The position numbers were made by a program, and so were the translations under genes. The notes under the pieces are model-generated. The model was not told where the DNA came from, did not search any database, and saw only the letters and a program-made list of their open reading frames with translations. A DNA stretch of 21,980 nt, from NCBI GenBank assembly GCA_964604915.1, contig CAZSAA010000012.1, forward strand, positions 1 to 21,980, read 5' to 3'. This document shows, one piece after another, positions 1-6,591 of this stretch. The stretch is from CAZSAA01 sp964604915 (GTDB taxonomy: Bacteria > Patescibacteriota > Patescibacteriia > Patescibacteriales > UBA12465). The first letter of the stretch is position 1. Each line of letters opens with the position of its first letter.

Positions 1-86
1 AACAGGCTAACGACGATTAAACTCATGGTCCCCAGTATAATACAGAGGGCCGAATCTTGATCGGAAAAAAGGGTGATCTTTTCCAT
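1..86 (-). CDS. Possible N-terminal fragment of a membrane protein, cut by the window edge
   Basis: An open frame starts at an ATG at 86 and runs off the left edge without a stop. It gives 28 residues: a short polar start (MEKITLFSDQDSA) followed by a hydrophobic stretch (LCIILGTMSLIVVSL) that would suit a signal anchor or first membrane helix. No clear ribosome binding site precedes the ATG. The fragment is too short to name, and an open frame of this length can occur by chance, so it is reported only as possible. If real, it would be transcribed away from gatB, making 87-272 a divergent promoter region. Confidence 0.3.
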   Translation of the reverse strand, partial: MEKITLFSDQDSALCIILGTMSLIVVSL

Positions 87-272
87 AATCAATCAATTTA
101 AGGGTTAATAATCAGGTTGATTGGCTGAAACTCTTCACCTTAGAAAAGATCCTGTCAATCAACCCTATTTACCCCATATTTGTCAAAGTCCCATTTAACC
201 CTCCACTATATCACATTATTCAACTTTAGTCAATATACCCCTGCCTTCCCTTTTGGGTTAGAATGAAAGTAT
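87..272. promoter_or_regulatory. AT-rich upstream region of gatB
   Basis: This gap holds no convincing gene. It contains three copies of the heptamer CAATCAA, two on the plus strand (90-96 and 156-162) and one inverted (117-123), so short inverted repeats are possible. A TAGAAT hexamer at 259-264 resembles a -10 box and lies only 8 nt before the gatB start. No good -35 box was found at the right distance. If that -10 is used, the gatB mRNA would be almost leaderless. Confidence 0.3.
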
Positions 273-1781
273 ATGAATAAATATGATGCGATCATCGGTC
301 TGGAAATCCATGCCGAACTAAATACGAAGAGCAAGATGTTCTGCCGCTGTAGCAATGACAGCGACACGGTTGAACCCAATACTAATGTCTGCCCGATTTG
401 CCTAGGCCATCCCGGCACTTTACCGATGCCCAACAAGCAGGCGATCGAGAACAACATTCTCCTCGGACTCGCTTTGGGATGCCAGATCAACCGGCTATCC
501 AAATTCGACCGCAAGAACTATTTCTATCCCGATCTGCCCAAGGGCTACCAAATCTCCCAATATGACCTTCCTTTCGCCTATGGCGGCCATCTCGAGATAG
601 ATGGGGAGCGGATCGATATCACTAGGATACACTTAGAAGAAGATACTGGCAAATCCTTCCATGGACGGGGCGGCTCGACCCTTATCGACTTTAACCGTGC
701 CGGCACGCCGCTGATAGAGCTGGTGACCGAGCCAATGATAAAAGACGCAAGCCAAGCCAAGAGATTTTGTCAGAAATACCAACAGATACTCCGCTATCTC
801 GATATCAGCCGTGCCGACATGGAAAAAGGTGAGATGCGCTGCGAAGCTAATGTCAGTGTCCAAGAGCACGGGGCTTGGAAGTATGAAAAAGGACAGATAC
901 TACCCAAAAATGGCAAAAATCTCCATGCCAAAGTAGAAGTGAAAAATATCAATTCCTTCCGGGCCTTGGAAAAAGCAATTGCCTTCGAGATCGCCCGGCA
1001 AACGGAAATGATTGAAAAAGGCGAAACCATCCTGGCGGAAACCCGTGGCTGGAATGAACAAGACAACGCTACCGTCTCCCAGCGCCAGAAAGAAAGTGCT
1101 GCCGATTACCGCTATTTCCCTGAACCAGATATCCCCGCCATCGCTATTGATGACGCCTGGCTTGAGGATATTTCCAGTCGCTTAGTGGAATTGCCGGACC
1201 AGAAAGAAAAACGCTTGATGAAAGAATATGGCCTAAGCCTCGCCCAAGCAGAAGTTATTGCTTCTTCCAAGGCTCTAGCCGACTGGACGGAACATGTCCT
1301 ATCGGAACTGTCGGGATGGATAGAGGCACAGGGAGATTCAGCGGATAGGCAAGACAAGAAACTAGCCCAGAACGCCGCCAATTGGATAATCAATGAACTG
1401 GCCAAATATCTCAATATCGACAAGAAGGAGATAAACGAGACAAAAATAAGCGCGGAAAATTTTGCGGAACTAGTCTGTTTAGTATACCAAGGCAAAACCA
1501 GCTATACAGCCGGACAGACCATTCTCAAAGAAATGTATGAAAATGGTGGCGACCCGACTGATATCATGGAAAAGATGGGGCTCGCCCAGCTTGATGACAC
1601 CGAAGCGATACGCCAAGAGATACTGAAAGTAATTGGAAGCAATAAGGCCCAGGCGGAGGAGTACCGGCAAGGCAAGGAAGCTATCTTCCAGTTCTTCATC
1701 GGCAAGACCATGGCCGCCACGAAAGGAAAGGCTAATCCGCAGACGGTAGCTAAATTACTCAAAGAGGAGCTAAAAAAATAA
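273..1781 (+). CDS. gatB: Aspartyl/glutamyl-tRNA(Asn/Gln) amidotransferase subunit B
   Basis: GatB is the tRNA-binding and kinase-like subunit of the GatCAB complex. The complex converts Glu-tRNA(Gln) and/or Asp-tRNA(Asn) to the amidated form in the cytoplasm, using ammonia released by GatA. The 502-aa product is of family length. It opens with the family signature GLEIHAELNT (residues 9-18) and has a zinc-site pattern of C24, C26, C40 and C43. The core carries DFNRAGTPLIELVTEP, and the helical C-terminal part matches the YqeY-like tRNA-binding tail. The start at 273 places the conserved signature directly after MNKYDAI. No GatA or GatC gene is visible in the window, so those subunits must be encoded elsewhere. 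The next gene follows after 10 nt, and both probably end at the terminator at 2230-2263. Confidence 0.97.
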   Translation: MNKYDAIIGLEIHAELNTKSKMFCRCSNDSDTVEPNTNVCPICLGHPGTLPMPNKQAIENNILLGLALGCQINRLSKFDRKNYFYPDLPKGYQISQYDLPFAYGGHLEIDGERIDITRIHLEEDTGKSFHGRGGSTLIDFNRAGTPLIELVTEPMIKDASQAKRFCQKYQQILRYLDISRADMEKGEMRCEANVSVQEHGAWKYEKGQILPKNGKNLHAKVEVKNINSFRALEKAIAFEIARQTEMIEKGETILAETRGWNEQDNATVSQRQKESAADYRYFPEPDIPAIAIDDAWLEDISSRLVELPDQKEKRLMKEYGLSLAQAEVIASSKALADWTEHVLSELSGWIEAQGDSADRQDKKLAQNAANWIINELAKYLNIDKKEINETKISAENFAELVCLVYQGKTSYTAGQTILKEMYENGGDPTDIMEKMGLAQLDDTEAIRQEILKVIGSNKAQAEEYRQGKEAIFQFFIGKTMAATKGKANPQTVAKLLKEELKK

Positions 1782-1791
1782 TAAATAATAT

Positions 1792-2217
1792 ATGATAATA
1801 ACAATCGTCGGTAGTTCCTCTTTCGCAAAGGAAATGGTGAAATACAAGGACAAGCTTATCAAACTCGGCCATACCGTTAACCTACATGAACATTATGTCG
1901 CTTTCGCAGCGGGAAAAATGAAAGACCTACTAGATAGAATGGGCAGAGAACACGCCAATGTGAAAAAAGAGTACGGCTACATCCTTTACCATTATAACGA
2001 GATAGTAAATAGCGAGGCAATATTGGTACTTAATTTTGATAAGAACGGGATAAATAATTACATTGGCGGCAACACCCTGATGGAACTCGGTTTTGCCTAC
2101 GTGCACGGCAAAAAAATATTCATGTTGAACCCGATTCCTGACATGCAATATAAAGCCGAGATAGAAGCTGTCGACCCTATCATCATAAACGACGACCTAA
2201 GCCTGATACAAGCATGA
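1792..2217 (+). CDS. Nucleoside 2-deoxyribosyltransferase-like small protein
   Basis: This 141-aa protein starts with a short beta strand and a Ser-rich turn (MIITIVGSSS). It carries GGNTLMELGFAYVHGKKIF (residues 92-110) and LNPIP (112-116). This layout is typical of small Rossmann-like proteins related to nucleoside 2-deoxyribosyltransferases, in which the Glu of the GGNT..E block serves as the active-site acid (here E98). Close relatives are common in CPR genomes, where they are usually left uncharacterised. True deoxyribosyl transfer between nucleobases is therefore only an inference; a role in clearing modified nucleotides is equally possible. The gene lies 10 nt after gatB and is probably co-transcribed with it. 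There is no obvious ribosome binding site just before the ATG, so translational coupling to gatB is plausible. Confidence 0.75.
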   Translation: MIITIVGSSSFAKEMVKYKDKLIKLGHTVNLHEHYVAFAAGKMKDLLDRMGREHANVKKEYGYILYHYNEIVNSEAILVLNFDKNGINNYIGGNTLMELGFAYVHGKKIFMLNPIPDMQYKAEIEAVDPIIINDDLSLIQA

Positions 2218-2229
2218 ATTCACTAAATG

Positions 2230-2263
2230 AAAAGGCAGCATGGTAATTGATGCTGTCTTTTTT
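2230..2263 (+). terminator. Intrinsic terminator of the gatB unit, possibly bidirectional
   Basis: An 11-12 bp stem pairs 2230-2241 with 2250-2261 (one G-T wobble, loop of 8 nt) and runs into T-rich sequence, 12 nt after the stop of the 141-aa gene. On the minus strand the hairpin is followed by TTTTCATTT, so it may also end the miaA transcript coming from the right. Confidence 0.8.
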
Positions 2264-2283
2264 CATATCAGTGATATATAGCT

Positions 2284-3204
2284 TCACCCTTGTAAAAATC
2301 CTTTTATCAATCCTTCCGCTTCTTTAATCCCGTCCACCCAATATATTTTCTGTCCCTGCTTCTCCCAACGGCGGAACCAGGTTTTCTGACGCTTGGCGAA
2401 ACGATATATCGCGGTCCCGAGTTTTTCCCTCATCTGCTCATAATCCATCTTCTCCATCAAATACCAGCTCACGAAGCGATATTCCAAGCCGAAAGATACC
2501 AGGCGTTTCCAAGTGACTCCGGCTTCATGTAAGGCACGCACTTCCTCTACCATACCCTGTTCCAAGCGTTCATCTAGCCGCCTTCCTATCCTCTCCTTCA
2601 ACACATCGTCCGGCCAATCGAGGCCAACAACGAGGAATTCATACGGCGATTCCTGCCGTTTACTACGGCCAATCTCCCCGCCCTGTTCCAAGACTTCCAG
2701 ATAACGGGCTAGACGCCGTCGATTATGGCGGTCACTCTCATTGATCTTGGCTGCGAAAGCTGGTTGTAACCGGGCAATCATCTCCATCAGTTCCTCCGCC
2801 TCGAGCTTTTCCCGCTCGTTCCGCTTGACGAAGTCCGGCTTGCTCTCGGCTAAGGCATAGTTATCGACCAGAGCCTGGATATATAGTCCGGTCCCGCCGA
2901 CGAAGATAGGTAGCTTGTCGCGACTAAGGACGTCCTCGACCGCCATATTAGCCGCCTTAAGGTATTTAGCCAGGCTAAATGAGGTATTGGGACTAGCGAT
3001 ATCGATAAGGTGATGCTTGACCCGTTTCTTTCCCTTCCCGTATTCGGCTAGGTCCTTGCCGGTTCCGATATCCATGCCCTGGTACACTTGCCGGCTATCG
3101 GCGCTGATTATTTCGCCATTCATAGCCAAAGCCAACCCTACTCCCAGAGCCGTCTTACCGCTGGCTGTCGGCCCAATTATTGCTACTAACCTTTCTCTTG
3201 ACAT
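2284..3204 (-). CDS. miaA: tRNA dimethylallyltransferase
   Basis: MiaA transfers a dimethylallyl group to N6 of A37 in tRNAs that read UNN codons. This produces i6A, the substrate of MiaB. The 306-aa product has family length. It shows the P-loop GPTASGKT (residues 11-18), the substrate-binding block SADSRQVYQGMDIGTGK (34-50) and GGTGLY (103-108). The C-terminal part ends with an aromatic, basic region (FAKRQKTWFRRW) typical of the tRNA-binding tail. The ATG at 3204 is the natural start, because the P-loop begins at residue 11. A TATAAT box on the minus strand at 3222-3227 could drive it with a very short leader. miaB lies next to it on the same strand but is separated by 236 nt that appear to hold a separate RNA gene. 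Confidence 0.96.
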   Translation of the reverse strand: MSRERLVAIIGPTASGKTALGVGLALAMNGEIISADSRQVYQGMDIGTGKDLAEYGKGKKRVKHHLIDIASPNTSFSLAKYLKAANMAVEDVLSRDKLPIFVGGTGLYIQALVDNYALAESKPDFVKRNEREKLEAEELMEMIARLQPAFAAKINESDRHNRRRLARYLEVLEQGGEIGRSKRQESPYEFLVVGLDWPDDVLKERIGRRLDERLEQGMVEEVRALHEAGVTWKRLVSFGLEYRFVSWYLMEKMDYEQMREKLGTAIYRFAKRQKTWFRRWEKQGQKIYWVDGIKEAEGLIKGFLQG

Positions 3205-3226
3205 ATTCTTATTTATACATTATTAT
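3198..3226 (+). promoter_or_regulatory. Near-consensus sigma70-type promoter facing the miaA-miaB gap
   Basis: On the plus strand TTGACA (3198-3203, perfect -35) is followed after exactly 17 nt by TATTAT (3221-3226, 5 of 6 matches to the -10 consensus). Transcription would start near 3233. The -35 box lies inside the first codons of miaA on the other strand. No plus-strand protein gene follows, so the promoter points to a non-coding transcript. The -10 box overlaps the minus-strand TATAAT (3222-3227) that may serve miaA, so the two promoters would compete. Confidence 0.6.
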
Positions 3227-3227
3227 A
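3222..3227 (-). promoter_or_regulatory. Possible -10 box for miaA
   Basis: A perfect TATAAT on the minus strand ends 17 nt before the miaA ATG. No convincing -35 hexamer is visible at 16-18 nt. If used, the miaA leader would be only about 10 nt. Confidence 0.35.
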
Positions 3228-3232
3228 TTCTC

Positions 3233-3440
3233 ACGATTAACAGAAGTTCGTTTTCATTTTTTCAGGCAGGCCCTATTTTTGCAGGTAAATTCCTGATTGC
3301 TTTTCCCAAGGGGCCTGCCTTCTCCGACCGCGCCATCCCGCGATACCTGAGAGCAGAGGAGAACATGTTTAGGATTAAAAATTTAAGATCTTCTCTTTCA
3401 GGCCTGAGCCGGCAATTCATAATGAATGCCGGCTCTTTTA
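3233..3440 (+). ncRNA. Candidate structured non-coding RNA, family not recognised
   Basis: This segment is bounded by a good plus-strand promoter (3198-3226) and a plus-strand intrinsic terminator (3406-3440), giving a transcript of about 200 nt. Its centre is more GC-rich than other gaps in the window and contains long pairings. AGGCAGGCCC at about 3264-3273 pairs with GGGCCTGCCT at about 3311-3320 (10 bp). Inside it CAGG and CCTG form a small hairpin. Further on, TTCTCC (about 3320-3325) can pair with GGAGAA (about 3357-3362). I looked for the conserved blocks of tmRNA, RNase P RNA, SRP RNA, 6S RNA and the TPP riboswitch and recognised none. Because no plus-strand gene follows closely, it is not a leader. 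The 5' end is inferred from the promoter and may be off by a few bases. Confidence 0.5.
3406..3440 (+). terminator. Intrinsic terminator after the candidate RNA, plus-strand direction
   Basis: GAGCCGGC (3406-3413) pairs with GCCGGCTC (3428-3435). The stem continues through ATTCA/TGAAT and is followed on the plus strand by TTTTATTATA. The minus-strand side of the stem has no T run, so the hairpin suits plus-strand termination and is not a good terminator for miaB, whose stop codon is at 3441-3443. Confidence 0.7.
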
Positions 3441-4742
3441 TTATACAATCTCCCCGTATAGGCGAAAATCCCCCGCCCTCTTTATCGCCACCTCGACAAA
3501 TGATCCGACTACCGTCTTCATGGGGATATCGTTAGTGACCGTTACCGCCTTGGCGGAGGCAGTCTTCCCCCTATACCTTCCTTGCCGGTCGCGCGAGTCA
3601 ATAAGGACACGCACCGTCTTTCCGATATACTCCTCATTACACTTTCGCCCGCTTTGCCTTAGGATATCGGTCAATGTCCTGGCGCGCTCCCTCTTCTCTG
3701 CTTGCGGCACATCATTAACCATCTTCCAAGCAGCCGTCTGTGGTCGCGGGCTATATTGCGCGATATAGGCCATATCAAACTCTATATTCCGAAACATCTC
3801 AACCGTATGTTGAAATTGTTCCTTCGTTTCACCAGGAAATCCGACGATTACGTCGGTGGTGATAGCGATATCTGGACGAGCTGCCCGTACTTTAGCGATA
3901 AGGGAGGCGTAGTGAGCGGCGGTATAACGACGATTCATTCTGGAAAGGATTTCGTCATCGCCTGATTGCAAGGCTAGATGCAGATGCGGGCACACTTTTG
4001 GATATAGTCCGATGACCTCTATCAACCTATCGCTCATATCCTTAGGATGGCTGGAGCAAAAGCGGATCCAAAAATCGCCAGACAAGGAAGCGGCTTCCTC
4101 GAGCAGTTTGGCAAAATCGTAATCACCACTACGATAACTATTCACATTCTGGGCGATAAGCATTATCTCTTGATATCCCTTTTCAACCAACCTACCTATC
4201 TCCGCTAATATATCCTCTGCTGGCCGGTACACTTCACGGCCACGAGCGTACGGCACTACGCAATATGCACAAAAATTATTGCAACCATTACCGATAGGAA
4301 CGAAAGCGGAAAAATTGTTCTCATAATCAGGCGCGACGGCTAGATATTTTTCCCCCTCAATCTGCCGCGATATATCACTTCTTGAGCTATTATGAATACT
4401 CTGGCTCGATATAATATCCACGATATTTAACATTTCGCTATTAGCTAAGAATATATCGGCTTGCCCTCTTAACCGAGCCTGCACGTCAGGCCGCTTAGCA
4501 ATACACCCTAGCACCGCAATCTTAGCGGCAGGATTATCTTTCCTTGCTCGATTGACCAGGCCATATACGCGATCTTCGGCCGATTGACGGACGCCACAAG
4601 TGTTGATAGCTAATAGGTCGGCCTTTTGCCTCGTAGCGGCAGGAACCAGGCCCTGAGAACGCAGATAAGAGGACAACCGCTCGCTGTCCGCTTTATTCAT
4701 CTGACAGCCGATAGTAATGATATGGAAGCTTTTTATTTCCAT
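3441..4742 (-). CDS. miaB: tRNA-2-methylthio-N6-dimethylallyladenosine synthase
   Basis: MiaB is a radical-SAM methylthiotransferase that adds a methylthio group to C2 of i6A37, giving ms2i6A in tRNAs. The 433-aa product has the three family domains in order. The N-terminal MTTase domain has cysteines C13 (ITIGCQMN), C49 (NTCGVR) and C80 (VLGCIAKR), which hold the auxiliary cluster. The radical-SAM domain has CxxxCxxC at C154, C158 and C161 (GNGCNNFCAYC). A C-terminal TRAM-like domain covers about residues 370-433. MiaB rather than MtaB or RimO is favoured by the IGCQMN and NTCGVR wording and by the neighbouring miaA. The start lies 6 nt after the stop of the upstream glycosyltransferase gene, so the two are probably co-transcribed and translationally coupled. 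Confidence 0.93.
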   Translation of the reverse strand: MEIKSFHIITIGCQMNKADSERLSSYLRSQGLVPAATRQKADLLAINTCGVRQSAEDRVYGLVNRARKDNPAAKIAVLGCIAKRPDVQARLRGQADIFLANSEMLNIVDIISSQSIHNSSRSDISRQIEGEKYLAVAPDYENNFSAFVPIGNGCNNFCAYCVVPYARGREVYRPAEDILAEIGRLVEKGYQEIMLIAQNVNSYRSGDYDFAKLLEEAASLSGDFWIRFCSSHPKDMSDRLIEVIGLYPKVCPHLHLALQSGDDEILSRMNRRYTAAHYASLIAKVRAARPDIAITTDVIVGFPGETKEQFQHTVEMFRNIEFDMAYIAQYSPRPQTAAWKMVNDVPQAEKRERARTLTDILRQSGRKCNEEYIGKTVRVLIDSRDRQGRYRGKTASAKAVTVTNDIPMKTVVGSFVEVAIKRAGDFRLYGEIV

Positions 4743-4748
4743 AGCCCA

Positions 4749-6536
4749 TTATTCAACAACTACATCGTCGGCTAACCCGCCGTCCTTTTCCGAATTAAAG
4801 GGAAGGAGGCGATATAGAGTGAAGGCGCGATCAATGGTCGTCACCGGCTCTATCCTCAATCCGAAGGGTGGCAACTTCTGCTCATTGAGATAGATGATGT
4901 CCTCAGGGCGGAAGGTGAAGTTATAGTAATACAAGGGGGATAGCTTGGCGATCAGGCCGTAATAGTAGTTCATGTTGTTATCTGACAACAATCCCACCAA
5001 CACCCGCCGCTCTGGAAACAGATATTTATCATGATATTGTGTCACGACAATCGCCCCCTCATCGACTTTATCTAAAAGCTTAGCGACATTGGAGCGTTCA
5101 TAGATGCTTTCATTATATAGATGGATTAGCCCTTCTTCCGAACCGAACACGACAAACATCAAACTCCAATATGATATCGCTCCGACCGCCAGGACCGAGA
5201 TAAGACGGGTCAAGACCTTCCTGCTCCTGCCTTTAAGCCAACTCGACAGAGTACGCGCGAGCGAGGCGATAGATAGAGCGGCTAATGGCAAAGCAAAAGC
5301 ATAGATCGGCAACCAATACCGCGTATATGAATTGCCGATGGTATAACGGGACACGTTCGGATTATCATAGAATTTCCAACTACCGTAATAGAAGACGAGG
5401 ATGGCACCACCGATAAGGAGAAGGGAGAGATATAATAGGTCACGTTTCCGAAAACGGAAGAAATTCTTAGCTGACAACAAGACACCACCTAGGCACGATA
5501 GCCAAAAGAGGATCGGGAACATATCGACGGCATAATGCTTGAACATTAGGAGCGACTGGTGCGGCTTGAAACCGAAGTAGAAGACGTTATTGAACAGGGT
5601 TAGGAAAAATTCCTTCGACGCGCTCCATCCGCTTACTATCTGTCCGCTCGCCTCGGAAATAGCCGCCAAAGAACGATTCATCTCGGTATAGCCGCCAAAG
5701 ATCGGAGAACCGAAGAGGATCTGATTAAAATAGGCCATGGGCAATAACCCTAGTACCAAGCCAGGCAGAAAATATAGGAGGCGGGACAGACCGAAACGCC
5801 GGATATTAAACAGCCAGAGCAGCCCGAGTACCGGCCCCAGCCAGATAAGTTCCGAGGTGCGAATAAAAACGGCCGTTCCCAGCGACCAGCCAGCTAGGAA
5901 AGAAAATAGATTCCCTTTCCACGCCGTCGCACCAGCTCGGACGGAGAGAAACTTCTCTCCCCTATCCCGCTTCTTATCCCAAGCCAGCGAGAGCAGCCAA
6001 GCGAAGACGAGGAGAAAGACGGTAAACAGAACGTTATGAAACATCGAACGCACGGAATAAAAGATGTATACCGGAAATGAGGCGAGCAGGAAAGCTGATA
6101 TCACCCCTACCCGTTTCGAGAAGAACCGGCTAGCGAAGCCATATAACGCTAATATGCCCAGAGCACCAAAAAAAGGAGTCAGAAAGGGTATGATAGCCGG
6201 ATCAAACAGTTGTCCCAAATAGCCATATATGACCACGATACCAAGGAAGCTCACCGGCTTGAGCCAGCCCTGATCGCTACGCATACTCCGTGGATGGACC
6301 AAGTCGTGTGCTACCAAATTAATTCGCTCAAAAGAAGTTATCTGGCCGGTAGTCGCTAAACGACTAGCGAAAAAGTAATTAGCGGTCTCATCGGGCGAAT
6401 TCCATTTACGATACGAACTATCTTGCGTAAGGTAGTTATAGCTGGAAGTTGCCAAGAAAAACACTAAGGCCAGCAAAAAAACCAGCGCGGTAGCGCCGTA
6501 TTTAGAGAAAAGATTAGTCCGAGTGCTTTCTTCCAT
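4749..6536 (-). CDS. GT-C-type membrane glycosyltransferase (dolichyl-phosphate-mannose mannosyltransferase-like)
   Basis: This is a 595-aa polytopic membrane protein with an N-terminal hydrophobic segment (about residues 14-31) and roughly ten further membrane stretches. The first loop after the first helix carries SPDETANYF (D49, E50). An acidic pair in this position is the hallmark of GT-C glycosyltransferases (PMT/ArnT-like, GT39 and relatives), which move a sugar from a polyprenyl-phosphate carrier outside the membrane. The C-terminal part (about 460-595) is a soluble domain. The acceptor and sugar cannot be read from sequence. The gene precedes miaB by 6 nt on the same strand and is divergent from a second large membrane protein (6592-8481), suggesting a surface glycan role. 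The AGG before the ATG is too close to be a proper ribosome binding site. Confidence 0.82.
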   Translation of the reverse strand: MEESTRTNLFSKYGATALVFLLALVFFLATSSYNYLTQDSSYRKWNSPDETANYFFASRLATTGQITSFERINLVAHDLVHPRSMRSDQGWLKPVSFLGIVVIYGYLGQLFDPAIIPFLTPFFGALGILALYGFASRFFSKRVGVISAFLLASFPVYIFYSVRSMFHNVLFTVFLLVFAWLLSLAWDKKRDRGEKFLSVRAGATAWKGNLFSFLAGWSLGTAVFIRTSELIWLGPVLGLLWLFNIRRFGLSRLLYFLPGLVLGLLPMAYFNQILFGSPIFGGYTEMNRSLAAISEASGQIVSGWSASKEFFLTLFNNVFYFGFKPHQSLLMFKHYAVDMFPILFWLSCLGGVLLSAKNFFRFRKRDLLYLSLLLIGGAILVFYYGSWKFYDNPNVSRYTIGNSYTRYWLPIYAFALPLAALSIASLARTLSSWLKGRSRKVLTRLISVLAVGAISYWSLMFVVFGSEEGLIHLYNESIYERSNVAKLLDKVDEGAIVVTQYHDKYLFPERRVLVGLLSDNNMNYYYGLIAKLSPLYYYNFTFRPEDIIYLNEQKLPPFGLRIEPVTTIDRAFTLYRLLPFNSEKDGGLADDVVVE

Positions 6537-6591
6537 ACCTTAAATCTACCAAAAATTACCCAATTTATCAAGAATTTGCTATCATGGAAAT
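6537..6591. promoter_or_regulatory. Short divergent promoter region between two membrane-protein genes
   Basis: Only 55 nt separate the two divergent starts. On the plus strand TATCAT (6580-6585) ends 6 nt before the ATG at 6592. On the minus strand TAGATT (6543-6548) preceded by TGG, an extended -10 form, ends 6 nt before the ATG at 6536. If these boxes are used, both mRNAs would be leaderless. No strong -35 box was found for either. Confidence 0.35.

Noticed and set aside
90..162. Three CAATCAA copies upstream of gatB as a binding-site cluster
   Set aside because: The heptamer is short and AT-rich and the copies are unevenly spaced; chance is a sufficient explanation.
3320..3350. T-box-like wording (GGGATGGCGCGG) on the minus strand
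   Set aside because: It lacks the full AGGGUGGNACCGCG block and the pairing partner for antitermination, and miaA is not an expected T-box target.
3262..3420. Minus-strand 52-codon frame in the miaA-miaB gap
   Set aside because: It starts inside the plus-strand terminator hairpin and lies across the strong inverted repeat. It has no promoter or ribosome binding site of its own, and the structured-RNA reading explains the segment better.
3017..3535. Plus-strand open frame of 172 codons across the miaA start and the gap
   Set aside because: It covers the start of miaA, the candidate RNA and the end of miaB on the opposite strand. Its composition follows these and it has no ribosome binding site.
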